DNA from: Pohlia nutans
Lineage: Eukaryota > Streptophyta > Bryopsida > Bryales > Mniaceae
Length of the DNA: 64,000 bases
Assembly (NCBI GenBank): GCA_022496805.1
Contig: CM040091.1
Span: 20,512,336-20,576,335 of the forward strand
Direction of reading: 5' to 3'
A program made the translations under genes and the position numbers. Positions 34,701 through 47,250 of this stretch are shown piece by piece. The notes beneath the pieces were generated by a model that saw nothing but the letters and a program-made list of their open reading frames with translations, was not told the DNA's origin and did no database searches. Positions within the stretch are counted from its first letter, which is position 1. Each line of letters starts with the position of its first letter.

Positions 34701-36599
34701 AGAAAATTGAACTAAATATGCTAAATTTAGCAGCTGATGCCTAATTGTGGGATCCAAATGTGATGTTCAAAATGCAATTGTACATAACTACGTGCATTTA
34801 AAAATAAAATAAAATGATTCGAGGTGAAAACAATACGAAATTCTAAAATTAATGCCTACCTTTAATATTTGTTATTCGTAATGATGTTATGCGTAATGAT
34901 GTTATGCGTAATGATGTTCGCTCTAACCTCGTTGGGTTTAAATTTTTCCTTCTAGTTGAATTAATCGTTCTTCAAAATTGATAAAATGTGTCTTTTACAA
35001 CGCTTTAGAGCTGAAACCCCTAAAATTCCAATATACTTTGAAGAAAAGATTTTTCTATCAAAATTCTTTTTATGTAAGTTCAAGAAGCATGCCATCATTA
35101 CTTTGTTGTTCATCACTATTATTTACATTTTTTACTAAACAATTCATACTATTCTAAGATGTTTTGTAATTACTAAGATTTTCTTTTTTAAATACTTTGG
35201 AAAACCAAATAAAATTTGTCTTTATATGACTATTTATGTGAAATTCAAGGTAAATTGGTTAAACAATGCCTTATATGAGAAAAATACTAGAAAACTATAA
35301 TATGAAGAATTGATAAGGTTTGACCACGTAATCATAGTGAAGACACTTAATCCCCAAATGCATGAGGGATATTACCAAAACATAGATGTGTTATAATATA
35401 TACCTTCCATATGTTTGATGAAGTTTGGTACAATAGATAAAACGTAGGGCATCATCTCTACAAAGTACCTGTATGGTCAAACCTCCAAAAATAAATTTTA
35501 ATATTTTTTTTAAAGAATTTTAATGCATTAACCTTTGAAAATTTGTATAAACTATAATTTTGATTTTTAGAGTTTAAAATTTAGCCTAATTGGTTAAAAT
35601 TGGTTTATCTATTGTATATTGCACTTCAATTGGAAGAGATTGACAACAAACGTTTGCAGAATGACCTTGATGCATATTAATAGGTTTAGTACGGTGTATG
35701 AGATGCATGGTATAATGAGCTGCATTAGGTAGCAGCAATAGCCGTATAGTATAGCGCAACGTGTATTATTTGGTTCATTGTGTATGGGTGATTTGAATGA
35801 CTTGATATTTAGGTAGAAAATGTTCATAACTTTGTATTCATTTTGACTACCCCCCTTAATACATTGTTTTGGAATAAATGAAGTACCACTACAACATTTT
35901 AAAATGCATGTGTGACCAAATTTGCATGATTGGAGTAAGTTGAAATCTCCAAATTCCTACTTCAACACTTCTAAATTCTCAGCCCGTAAAACCTACGAGT
36001 ACCAAAATTTTACCCTCCTACAATTTCAAACAGGTCGATTTCTGTTCGACGGGCAAGAAGTGCATTGTCACATGGCCAAGTGCAAAAATTCCTAATTCAG
36101 TGTTAAAAGCTATCAACGTAGATAGCAACTACAAATTTCATCTACAAAATGGATGAAAAACGGTTCCCAAAGCACTTTCTGTCGTGTCTTCTTCGTTGAG
36201 TCCTTGCCAGCGTTCCAGGGCTAAAGGGTCATGGTGACAATTAATATTTTAACACGTTATATATAGAAAGAATTTGATTAAAATTAGTTATGAAGTACTA
36301 TTGAATTACATATAAACCCCAAACATATATATTACTATAAAATCTTATGATGAATATTACTATAAGATCCTATGATGAATAAAACTAAAAAATCTTATGA
36401 TGAATATTACTTCTGATAAATGATTAATGAAAGAATCTGAATCATTTGGTTCATTTGTGAGCTCAAGTCATTGCAATCAAATTATTTTAGAATTTATGAA
36501 AATAAAAAAACTAAAGTCGGTGTTAATCGAATGTGTTAGAAAAATAATAAGTCAAACTCTACAATGGAATTACTTCACATTTTCACACGAGTTTCTATA
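34701..36599. other. AT-rich intergenic, no gene seen
   Basis: The GC content is very low and no domain-bearing frame is present. A block at about 36054-36100 is nearly the reverse complement of about 32988-33024, and a GGCTAAAGGGTCA end-like motif lies at about 36218, so a decayed TTAA-type element may span part of this stretch. Confidence 0.4.
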
Positions 36600-37750
36600 C
36601 CAAATGAATGTAAATATATCTCTAGCTGAAACAACTGTAGAATATGCCTTGCACGATGTACTACCATCATCCAAATGATATTACGCATGTGAATTATATT
36701 ATAAACTGCCATATAAATATATCTCTAGCTGAAACAACTATAGAATATGCATTTCATGATGTACTACCATCATCCAAATGATATTACGCATGTGAATTAC
36801 TGCCATATAAATATATCTCTAGCTGAAACAACTATAGAATATGCATTTCATGATGTACTACCATCATCCAAATGATATTACGCATGTGAATTATATTATA
36901 AAGTGCCATATAAATATATCTCCAACTGAAACAACTATAGAATATGCCTTTCATGATGTACTACTATCATCCAAATGATATTACGCTTGTGATTTATATT
37001 AGATACTACGATAAAAATATATCTCTATCTAAAACAACTCTGGAATATGCCTTTCACGATGTACTACCATCATCCAAATGATATAACGCACGTGTTTTAT
37101 ATTAGATACTGCCATATAAATATATCTCGAGCTGAAACAACTATAGAATATGCCTTTCACGATGTATTACCATCATCCAAATGATATTATGTTTGTGTTT
37201 TATATTAGATACTACGATAAAAATATATCTCTATCTAAAACAACTCTGGAATATGCCTTTCACGATGTACTACCATCATCCAAATGATATAACGCATGTG
37301 TTTTATATTAGATACTGCCATATGAATATATCTCTAGCTCAAACAACTATAGAATATGCCTTTCATGATGTACTACTATCATCCAAATGATATTACGCTT
37401 GTGATTTATATTAGATACTACGATAAAAATATATCTCTATCTAAAACAACTCTGGAATATGCCTTCACGATGTACTACCATCATCCAAATGATATAACGC
37501 ATGTGAATTATATTAGATACTACCATATAAATATGTCTCTAGCTGAAACAACTGTAGAATATGCATTTCATGATGTACTACCATCATCCAAATGATATTA
37601 CGCATGTGTTTTATATTAGATACTGCCATATGAATATATCGCTAGCTCAAACAACTATAGAATATGCCTTTCAGGATGTACTACCATCATCCAAATGATA
37701 TTACGCATGTGTTTTATATTAGATACTGCCATATAAATATATCCGGAGCT
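36600..37750. repeat. Tandem array, about 102-bp period, eleven units
   Basis: The marker CATCATCCAAATGAT (or TATCATCC...) starts at 36666, 36768, 36862, 36966, 37068, 37171, 37274, 37377, 37479, 37582 and 37686. Units also contain AATATATCTCTAGCTGAAAC and GAATATGCCTTTCA. Two sub-types appear to alternate: CTGCCATATAAATAT and CTACGATAAAAATAT. Confidence 0.9.
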
Positions 37751-37770
37751 CAAATAAGCCGTAAACTTTG

Positions 37771-37845
37771 AACCCTAAATCCTAAACCCTAAACCCTAAA
37801 CCCTAAACCCGAAACCTGAACCCTGAACTTGAACCCTGAACCTTG
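37771..37845. repeat. Interstitial telomere-like tract (CCCTAAA)n
   Basis: Four to five CCCTAAA units are followed by degenerate CCTGAACC repeats. This is the plant-type telomere motif and supports a plant-lineage source. Confidence 0.8.
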
Positions 37846-38889
37846 AAGCTCGAAATCAAGATAGCACATTTTAAGTTGGAGTACTCCCATGAAGAGTGTG
37901 GAAACATAAATATATTTGTATTGGAAGAATATTAGGTAGAAGTTATTGTTATTCAGTACAAATTTAGTGTTCCTATGGAATTTCAATATGTAAATATTGT
38001 ATACGTTGTACTTATATTACGTGGTACGTGAGTCTAATAGATCATGCCCTGAAGTGGCTAGAGGTGTAACAGATTTTGACCTGTCGTACTTCTTGGTCCT
38101 TCTTAGAGAGTGACGGAGGTACAATAGTGGACCAGCATGATGACATGGTAACTCCTACAGAAGTAGGGGGGACAGAACAAAAGGAGCTACATCATGATAT
38201 GGAAACTACTGTTAGCAAGTACAGATGGACAGCAGCATCATGATATGTATGTTGGAGTCGAATTCAAATTTGAAGGGCTCGATCTTGTTTCCCCCTTCTG
38301 AATTGGCGGGGATTCTCCGTTTGAATTCTCCGCTGGACCACCATCTCTGGATCATTCAAATGAATTCAGAGTAGCCTCTCAATTCATAGTTTCATTAGCG
38401 CGTTTGAAAGCTCTTTCCTGCAACATTGCATGTCATTGGCGGTCTGAAGGGTTGAGGGGGCGGACAAGGGATTGAGGTGGCGGAGCAGGCTTTGAGGAGG
38501 CGGAGGAAGCACCGGACGAGGTGTTTAAAGCGGTCGAATACAATCACAGGGAGCACAGGTATTTTGGTCTATCCTTGGAAGATCTTTTGCCAATTGGGTC
38601 TGTCCGCATGAGCAGCGTCCCAGGTTCTATCTCCCATTTATGTTACATGTGCTGATCGGGACGTCCAAGTGCGGGGTTTATACCCCTGTTGTACGGTCTG
38701 GCCACTTCCTCCGTCGCATCGAGTAGAATTCTTCATGCAGTTCTCCGCGGGTTATGTAGAATTTGCAGAGTTAGAGTGGAATTTGTAGTTCAGAATGTGT
38801 CTTGCATGTTGGTCGAATGTAATGCATGTATGTGATGACGTCTTCTTTGGGTGATTGTGCAGTACGGACAGTAATTGTGCTGTACGGAC
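37846..38889. other. Intergenic, no gene seen
   Basis: A GC-richer patch at 38270-38520 contains GGCGG-rich sequence but no domain-bearing frame. The left edge of the DUF7869 element probably lies near the end of this stretch. Confidence 0.4.
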
Positions 38890-39290
38890 CGGTGTGGCGA
38901 GGTGGAGGCTGCTATCAGGACCCAACTAACCCGAGTGGCGACTGGAGTATCGGGAGATCCCTTGATGATTATGCGGCAGGAGTGCTCTCCCCGACTCTGG
39001 GATTGTATAGTTGGATGAGTTCAGCACTGAGCCTGAGCAGTGGATATCTCACATCGAGAGATCCCACGATATTATAGAATTCGGAGCAGTATCTATAGGC
39101 TGCGTCGTAAACCGTGGTCCCTGCAGGGGTTGTAACGCCGCTTGAGGTATCGGGAGATCTCCCGATGTATATGTGGCTGGAGTGCTCACTCTGAGTCTCG
39201 GACTGTAGAGTTGGAGGTGTTCAACAGTGCGCCTACTCGCTTGATATCTAACATCGAGAGATCCCTCGATCTTATAGATTTTCGACCACT
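38890..39290. repeat. 200-bp duplication, two units, each with two palindrome variants
   Basis: ATCGGGAGATC copies at 38949 and 39149 and ATCGAGAGATCCC copies at 39053 and 39253 are each 200 bp apart. Shared flanks include GGAGTGCTC and TGTATAGTTGGA / TGTAGAGTTGGA. Confidence 0.8.
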
Positions 39291-39371
39291 TTCAGGGATT
39301 AGGTACAAGAGTGGTCCCTGAACGGGCTGGACATCGGGAGATCTCCTGATACTGATTTGGATCTTTTTAGA

Positions 39372-42300
39372 ATGGACTCTGGCAGTGACAGTGATGGTTC
39401 CCAGATGCCGTTTATGGGACCATCCAGTTACGACTTCTCTCAGCAATCAACTGCTCGCTCAGATGAGCTTCGACCCGGGCAATCTGTGAAGCTTGTCGTC
39501 CCCCGTTTCGGAGATGTTGGATTCGGATCTGTTGTCGAGGTTCATCCTTCTGGGCAGTGGCTTGGAGTTAGCATTCCACCTGGCTCTGCGGAATTTATTC
39601 TTGTGCGACCATCAAGCATCATGTCCGACGCAGAGAACCTCTTCCTCGAACCTTGCCAGAGAGGCTGCAGCGTTTTGAGGGATGCTTTGAATCGAACAGT
39701 CCTCTGGACAGCTGGTGATGCGATGGCATTGTTGCAGGATCCTCCCATGGATGATGTTGAATACGTTCGTCCAAAATCCTGGATTGGACTTGAAGTTCAG
39801 CGGCTGGACCTTGTGGGTGTGGTTTTAGCCTCGGGGAGAGTGTTCTGCTCTGAACCAGAGGAGTATTTTTGAGACGGAAGATTGGGCAAGGGATACATTG
39901 GAGTGACGATCCTCGATGTCTTTGTCGGGGACACTGATGCCATAATGAGTAATGAGCGTTGGTTGATATCTGAATGCAAATTCCCAAACGGCCCTTCTCT
40001 TCGGTCAACAGTCGACCACTTTTCCCGAATCCCCAGGGATGTAGATCCGCAAGAGCACCTTGGAGGCAGACGGAAGGCACCTTACCGGTTTATAGTGCGG
40101 AGACCGAAAGCGTATGAGAAACTTCCGCAGTACATTACGAAGACAGCGGATGCTGAAGTGAGGAAGGTTAGCTCCGAGAGGTGCTGCTCGAAGCATTGCT
40201 GTCAGACATTTCCACAGGGGCTCACACTAATAGTGCGTCAGAAATTCTATTCGAAATCCTTTGAGGAAAGGCAGGAATATGGGATTGCTGCGGGTGGACA
40301 GATGCATTCAGTCGATGGCGACCGTAGGAGGAAGTACTTGACGCTGCATGGTTTGGAAGTTTGCGCGACTGCGTGGTATCTTATTCACGGAGTTCCAAAG
40401 TCGACTTTTCATAGCTATGTCCAAAGATATAACGAAGGGGTTCTCTCAACAGCGCATGGAAACAAGGGCTACAAGCGACCGCGGATTGGAACAGTTCAAG
40501 TCATGGGTACTATTGCTGCTATTGTCGAGGAGAATGCAGATCAGATGCCCCACCAAATGCGAGGAATCGGACATGGAAGAGTGGACACTTTGAAATATCT
40601 TCCTGCAGGCAACAACTGGAAGCGAGTGATGGCCGACGCCAATGAGGTACGAGTCATTGTTTCGCGTATCAGTTGCATCGGGAGATCTCCCGATAGATGT
40701 TACTCTCGTATTGACAGTCACTTCTCTGTCTTACAGTATCGTTGCACTCTACCTACGTCATGCAATATATAACTCTCTTTTCCCTCTACGGTGGTTTCTC
40801 ATAATTTGTCGAGTAATACTTGGAGATTGTTCGTTTGCGTTCGTCGCTTTCTTTGCCTCACAACTGATAGGACGTTCCGAAGCATTGCAGACAAATGTTT
40901 CATTAGGTCTGCCTACAGTGAGCCAGTCTACAATTAGTAGGATTAGAAAGGACCTCTTCAGCAATATCGCAATCAAACCTGTTGGAAGTTCTTTTGCGAA
41001 ATGCTCAACTTGTGACCAGCTTCAAGAATTCATTCTGAAGTCACCTAACGGAAGTCCGGAATATGTTGAATTCGTGAAGCAACGGGAGGAGCACCTTGCT
41101 CACCAACAATCTTGTCGTCGTCTGTATGGTGCATGGCGCGAAGAATCAAAGCGCAATCCCAGTGAGATTCTGTGCATTATTCATGACAAGATGGATACTG
41201 CAAAAACCGCCCTTCCGCGGATGCGGGTTACAACAAAGGCTACTCAAGGTTTGGGCCAACTTCCTATGAACGTAACTGGTATGGTTTCACATGGGCATGG
41301 GGATGGCGCCTATGCACATTATTGTCCTCAGTGTTGGCCAGGAGATTCTAATGCCACAATATCATCGTTGGCAAGGCTGTTCCGTCGACTGGAAGGCCCC
41401 TCAATTCGGGAGTCTCGGGAACTATTTGAGTACCCGCCTCAGAACTCTCTGTTCGAGGCATTGTTGAGGGGGAAGTCTAGGTGCCTTGATATTTTACCGC
41501 GTACTGAAGGTATTGATCTCCAACGGTCTAAACCTTTACCGAGGAAGTTATACCTTCAATTGGAAAACTCCGCCAAAGATAACAAGAACAAGTATCTCAT
41601 GGCGTTTCTGTCCTTGCTAACTGCACGGGGTGTTTTCAAGGAAATTCAGGCTGGATTTCTATTAGTTGGTCATACGCATGAAGATATTGATGCTTATTTT
41701 AGCCATTTGTCAAAGGCATTGAAAAGCAAGAATACGTTTGTTCTTGCGGACCTAATGAAGGCCTTCATGCAGTCCCAAGAGTTGTCATTCATGCCCGAGT
41801 TTATTCAAGAGGTTGCAGACTTCAAGTCTTTCATTCATAGCTATCAAAGCAGTGGTGCAGCTCGCCTTATTGGACTTAGAGAGATGCACCTCTTCAAGTT
41901 CTATGTGGACGATGATGGTTGGCCGGTTATGAGGTATAAGAAATCAGCCGTTGATGCACAATGGCTACCCCTCAACAGACCCCCTATTCGATTGTGGGCT
42001 GCAAACATGGATGGTGGCCCAAAACTTCCTCAGGGCTCACCAAAGCCGGTTCCATTCAAGCCTATGTGGGGAAGTGAGGTTCCTAAATCTACTGGGAATC
42101 AAGTGAAGGCGAGAGAGATCGCTACCAAAGCTACTGAAAACAAGAAATTCATGAAGTTGGGACTCCAAAAGTACATTGAGTACTGGAGAAATGGAATGGC
42201 CAAATGCGAGGGATTTGCAGCAGCATTTGGGCCTTACGTTGACTACTGGACTCGTTTGTTGTCTGAGCTTGATAAGCCTCTGCCAGTGACACCTCCTGAA

Positions 42301-42804
42301 TTGTTGGAGGGTTTCTGGCCACGCCATGATTGGAGGGTCCTTGAAGACAAAGTACCGCGCCCAAGATGTTTACCCTTCTTACTCGAGGATGTGACTCCTG
42401 AGGATGAGGAACCAGAGCCGTATTGTGGCCCAGCAAACGAAGCTCCACAGATTCCTTTCAATCCTTGGCGTGACATTCGGCCTGGCAGCTGGGTTCTTTT
42501 GAGACCTGAAGATCCACTCATTTGTCCTGTATGGCAAGGAAGAGCAGCGAGTACTGTATGCAGAGAGGAAGGAGATGTAAACTTTGGGAAATTTCTAATT
42601 CAGTTTTGGGAACCCAATAGCGTGGAGAGAGACCTTGTATTGAAATACCGTAATTGTTGGTCTGCAAAGTGGGTAGTAGAGAGGCGCGCTCCGGAGTGGG
42701 TCAGTGTTGATGCAGTGGTGTATGCAAATTGGTCGAAAATCATGGATCCGAGGAGTAGAACCATTCCTAAGAAAGCCATGGAATCTGCGTTAGCAAACTT
42801 ATAG
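39372..42804 (+). CDS. DUF7869-type transposase-like protein (one intron, one in-frame TGA)
   Basis: Exon 1 (ATG 39372 to 40646) and exon 2 (40891 to the stop at 42804) join in phase 0 across a GT-AG intron, giving about 1062 codons. Exon 1 has one TGA at 39870-39872 (CGA to TGA would restore EEYF-R-DGRLGKGYIG). It encodes a Cys-rich patch (CCSKHCC) and a helix-turn-helix-like PKSTFHSYVQRYNEG. Exon 2 has a second one (TVSQSTISRIRKDL), CSTCDQL, then CIIHDKMDTAKTALPRM (D near residue 524), LYLQLENSAKDNKNKYL (near 650) and FLLVGHTHEDIDAYFS (near 686). This spacing matches DUF7869 proteins, often suspected to be transposases with an RNase H-like core; here the usual QLDN is QLEN. The function as a transposase is inferred. 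Confidence 0.75.
40677..40694. repeat. Perfect 18-bp palindrome ATCGGGAGATCTCCCGAT inside the DUF7869 intron
   Basis: It is identical to the intronic copy at 28449-28466. The host intron is 40647-40890 (244 bp). Confidence 0.9.
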
Positions 42805-43835
42805 AGAGCTAACTTATTAGATCCATGATCTTCTATGCCACTTAGGTACGACATCGGGAGATCCCTCGATGATTACGTCTGAGTTTCCTGTCTTGCTGAT
42901 CTTCTGTTAATGACATCGAAGTCATCCATGCCTTAACGATTCTCACTCTTCCGTGTAATATCTGCCTTCCTCATGTCAATAATATTTGTTTCTGTATGTG
43001 TTTCGAATATGCTTCCCAATCTAATATGTCGGTCATGTTTGATATTGGGGGCATCCCGTGACAAATACTTCTGAGCCCACATGCCTTCTACTCTTTCGTA
43101 TGTCGCTCGCCATGTGATATCTCGTTTAAGTTTGATATCGCGGGATCCCCCGATGAATACTTCTGAGCCCACATCTCTTCTAATCTTTTGTATTACCCTA
43201 AACCGAACGTACGTATATCTCGGTCAAGTTTGCTTTCGGGGATCCCGTGTCTGCAAAGTGGGTAGTAGAGAAGCGCGCTCCGGAGTGGGTCAGTGTTGAT
43301 GCAGTGGTGTATGCAACTTGGTCGAAAATCATGGATCCGAGGAGTAGAACCATTCCTAAGAAAGCCATGGAATCTGCGTTAGCAAACTTATAGAGAGCTA
43401 ACTTATTTGATCCATGATCTTCTATGCCACTTAGGTACGACATCGGGAGATCCCTCGATGATTACGTCTGAGTTTCCTGTCTTGCTGATCTTCTGTTAAT
43501 GACATCGAAGTCATCCATGGCTAAACGATTCTTAGTCTTCCGTGTAATATCTACCTTCCTCATGTCAATGATATTTGTTTCTGTATGTGTTTCGAATATG
43601 CTTCCCAATCTAATATGGCGGTTATGTTTGATATTGGGGGCATCCCGTGACAAATACTTCTGAGCCCACATGCCTTCTACTCTTTTGTATGTCGCTCGCC
43701 ATGTGATATCTCGTTCAAGTTTGATATCGCGGGATCCCCCGATGAATACTTCTGAGCCCACATCTCTTCTAATCTTTTGTATTACCCTAAACCCAATGTA
43801 CGTATATCTCGGTCAAGTTTGCTGTCGGGGATCCC
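42661..43835. repeat. 589-bp tandem duplication covering the last 48 codons of the DUF7869 gene and its 3' flank
   Basis: TCTGCAAAGTGGGTAGTAGA occurs at 42661 and again at 43250, and similarity continues through the stop codon, the palindrome (42853 and 43442) and the downstream repeat. Only a few substitutions separate the copies, so the duplication is recent. Confidence 0.9.
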
Positions 43836-44050
43836 GTGATGAATACTTTAGAGCCCACATCTCTTCTGTTTTTTGTATCTCGCTCGCAATGTACGTATAA
43901 TTATCTCGGTCAAGTTTGCTGTCGGGGGATCCCGTGATGAATACTTTGGAGCCCAAATGACTTCTGTTCTTTTGTATCTCGCTCGCAATGTACTTCTATC
44001 TTGGTCAAGTTTGGTGTCGAGAGATCCCGTGATGAATACTTCTGAGCCCC
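43040..44050. repeat. About 95-bp degenerate tandem repeat at the right end of the DUF7869 element
   Basis: Units carry AATACTTCTGAGCCCACAT, then TTTTGTAT(C/G)TCGCTCG, then CTCGGTCAAGTTTG and a half-palindrome such as GGGGATCCCGTGATG. Confidence 0.75.
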
Positions 44051-45798
44051 TCCAGGAGGGTTCTTCCCACACATTTTTACGTCAATGCTCTAAATTTATC
44101 ATGCATATAATAGGTGATTTCTTATTTCTGGACTCTGGACAGTCCAGAAATAGTTAAATATGGCATCTTTCTCTTTTCTTATGCTTTTTGGGTTGGTCCT
44201 CAGGGTTAGAGTTTTGCTCTCTCATTTTGGATTCTTCTACCAACACACTGTTCATTTGCATTGGCCCTTTGGACCAAAGTTTTTAAATTTTTATCTCTTG
44301 TTTACGTTTCCTTTTCTCCTACTCTTTTGTTTAGGATCATTACATATTCTTTGCTACTTTTCCATCTCTTTCTACACCATACCTGCTTTAAAAAATTAAT
44401 TATTTTCATTTGTGCGGACATTTAGCTCTTAAATTCCTATTGACCATGGATGTTAATGATTGCTCTCAAGTACTTTGTGGTAGAGCCCAAAATGCCCTCC
44501 TATGCCCTTTGTGCGATTTGATTTTTTTACTATCTTTAGGGTTATCTATTAGTATTGCCCCGCTTGCAAATTTACCCTATCAATCTCCAAAGTTGATGGA
44601 GAAAAAACCGTTAACAACAAAGCATAACAAGAAAGAGAATCATGAGACCTCTGGCATTGCAATCATTAAAAGCTTCTCACACTAGGAAGGTTTTGATGAT
44701 AGCTCTCATTGCGGTAAGCTTCCTTTACATATTCCTCTTCTTCAATAAGTTTTAATGGACCTAGTCTAGCTTGCTAGTATTTGTGTTGTCTTCACTAGAT
44801 CGTTGTCTTCATTTTCATTCACGTCGGTTATTGAATTGGAGTTTTTCTCTCTCTATATTGTTTTTATTTCATTTTTTTTTCGCTAATTTGTTATGGATCT
44901 TTACATCTTGGTCTCTACCATTCTATCCTTCTTTGCACTATACGTGCCTTAACAAATTCATTTTTTTGATTTTAATCAACATCTAGCTGTACAATCTTTA
45001 ATGATGATGGATGGTAATGATGGATCTTAACTAGTATGACATAGAGCTCCAAAAGTTCTTCCATGCTGGTAGTGCAAGTCTCTATTTCCTAAATTCTATA
45101 TGCATAGCCATCTAGCATGTCAAGTATGTGATGTTCTGGCATACCACGTATGTGAAATTTGACTGGTCTTTTAAATGACATTTGACACGTCACCTATGTG
45201 ACTTGTGACAAATCACCTACATGACTTTTGACACGTCACTTGTGTGACAATCATGTAAGAAGTCACCTATATGACATCTAATATGTCACCCATTCAATAT
45301 AATAACTTATATACGTGAGCATACATTGTACCAAAAATTGGTAAATTCTCATATACCTTGAATAAAACATTGCTATAAAAACAATCAATCCATGATTTGT
45401 TTATATATTTAAAAATGAATTACATAGCTACTCTACTTTACAACAATTTTTCTACGCAAATAACCACAGACATGGTTACACAAATGGCTAGGCGATTATA
45501 TAACTTCTTGTGTAGTTTTGTGGTTATGTAGCTACACAAAAGTATATTGAGAGAAGGCACATGGGGAATGGCATGATATGAGTACTACTTTTAAAAGTCT
45601 CATATAGTGTGATTCATGTTTAACTCATTTTATGTGTGTTAGAAATTTCGTCTTTAATACCATGTATATAGTTGCAGTCATGGTGTCTATAACACCCTCT
45701 AATTTAGATAAATTTTCAATGTTTTTTTCTTATCAAAAAAAAATTCTCGAAAATCACATTATTTTTGGACGGGGTACTCATATGAAGCCATAACCTAC
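44051..45798. other. AT-rich intergenic region, no supported gene
   Basis: Open frames near 44160-44400 and 44410-44685 show hydrophobic, low-complexity translations without a domain. At 45120-45300 there is a cluster of GTCAC-N4-GTGAC-type inverted repeats (for example GTCACCTATGTGAC), related in style but not in sequence to the motifs further right. Confidence 0.4.
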
Positions 45799-46163
45799 CA
45801 CTACCATAGATGGGTACTTTTATGACTGGGAGAATGACTGCGTTTATGATTGCGCGCAGTCATAAAATCGGGTCTGTGACTGTGCGTCATATTTTTTGCT
45901 GAAGTGGCATGTGACGCGGAGCATGACTGGGTGCCGTAGTTACCGACAAGTCGCTTCGGACACCTAGTCATATGAATAAATACGCCTTAAAGCGTATACT
46001 TGGGCGCCATGTACGTGCCACGTTAGCATTCCAGCCGCCATCTTGACCGGCCCCAAGTCCTTGACTTTTGGAGGTCTGCCCGGGCAGCTGAGGCCAAAAT
46101 CCGACGTGGCATGTGACTCGGGCGAGTCATATTTTTTGCTGACGTGGCATCCGACGTGGCACG

Positions 46164-46523
46164 TGACTCTGCGTAGTCATATTTTCTGCTGACGTGGAAT
46201 GTGACTCTGTGGAGTTATATTTTTGCTGACGTGGCACTTCCACGTGGAATGTGAATACTGTCATTTTTCGGCTGACGTGGAATGTGACTCTACGGAGTCA
46301 CATTTTTGGTCATAATGTTGCTGACGTGGAATTCGATTGGTAGTGATGTTTTAGGCTGTCGTGGATTATGACTGTGTACAGTCGTGTTTGAGCGGTCGCT
46401 ATGACTGTAGCCAGTCGTGTGTTCAAGACCTCCAGTAGTGTTTGACAAGAGTGCAAAGGATATACGACTGGTTTCAGTCACAGTATCGGTCGGAGTGAGA
46501 CCAATACATGACTCGCGGTAGTC
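46164..46523. repeat. Subterminal cluster of GACT-N6-AGTC inverted motifs
   Basis: Exact copies start at 46164, 46285, 46370, 46403, 46466 and 46510, with different six-base centres. Weaker copies continue left to about 45820. CACTA elements typically carry such subterminal binding-site arrays. Confidence 0.75.
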
Positions 46524-47250
46524 ATAATGTTGTTGCCATGTATGTGGCCATATTAGTGCACATAGTGATATTTTTGCTTACTGAGAGTCACATTACTATT
46601 GTCTATCTGAAACATACAATAGAAGATACATACGTGGAATTCAATGGAAGACGCTTACGTCTGAGAAGGGAAATGCAACAATGTTCACTTGTATTTAGTA
46701 GTGAAAGACTCAATACAAAACCAAAACTCGATAATGTCTTAGAGGAAGTTGCTATCTAGCTAACCCACTCTTATTCCTCACCATTATATACATCCAGCAT
46801 CCATCATCTCGTGCTTCCCGCTTCCTTCTTGCTGCTGGCTCCTTGTGATTTTCTTCGTCATCCTGTGTGCACCACCACAATGACAAGTGGGTTAACCAAC
46901 TTTTTTGCGCAAACCTCATTAATTCAGTAGAGGACCCCTTAATACGGATGCTGCGCAATTATGACTATTATCTGTTACATTCATTTGTATCATGACTAGT
47001 CCTTGTGACCTTTCCAGGTATACTTGACTGAATCGTGTGACATTCTCACTATGCTTATTACTGATCACTGTGACATGGCAGACTGCGTACATTACTTAAC
47101 CCTGTGACATTCAGGGAATTCATCAGCATTGCGTGCTACATCAAACATCAGAAGATCGTTTATATGTCACCTTCTCTTTCGCAGTCGCGCCATTTAGGCT
47201 GCCTCCAGTGCGGCAACGGGCCACTTGGTGATGCTGTTGAGAGCAGCACC

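Larger units (their letters stand above)
38890..44050 (+). mobile_element. Candidate DNA transposon carrying a DUF7869-type gene, bounded by palindrome arrays
   Basis: A transposase-like gene (39372-42804) is flanked on the left by five palindrome copies (38949, 39053, 39149, 39253 and 39333) and on the right by a series at 42853, 43137, 43442, 43726 and then degenerate copies to about 44030. A further perfect copy lies in its intron. The outer borders are set by where the palindrome-bearing repeats stop; no terminal inverted repeat or target duplication was proven. Confidence 0.6.

Noticed and set aside
36600..37750. Regular repeats resembling a CRISPR array
   Set aside because: The whole 102-bp unit is repeated, there are no unique spacers and no cas genes, and the context is eukaryotic.
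37771..37845. Chromosome end
   Set aside because: Only a few CCCTAAA units are present and ordinary sequence continues on both sides, so this is an interstitial tract.
25289..39872. Selenocysteine or readthrough recoding at the in-frame TGA codons
   Set aside because: No SECIS-like structure or readthrough context was seen, and decay of silenced transposons explains the stops more simply.
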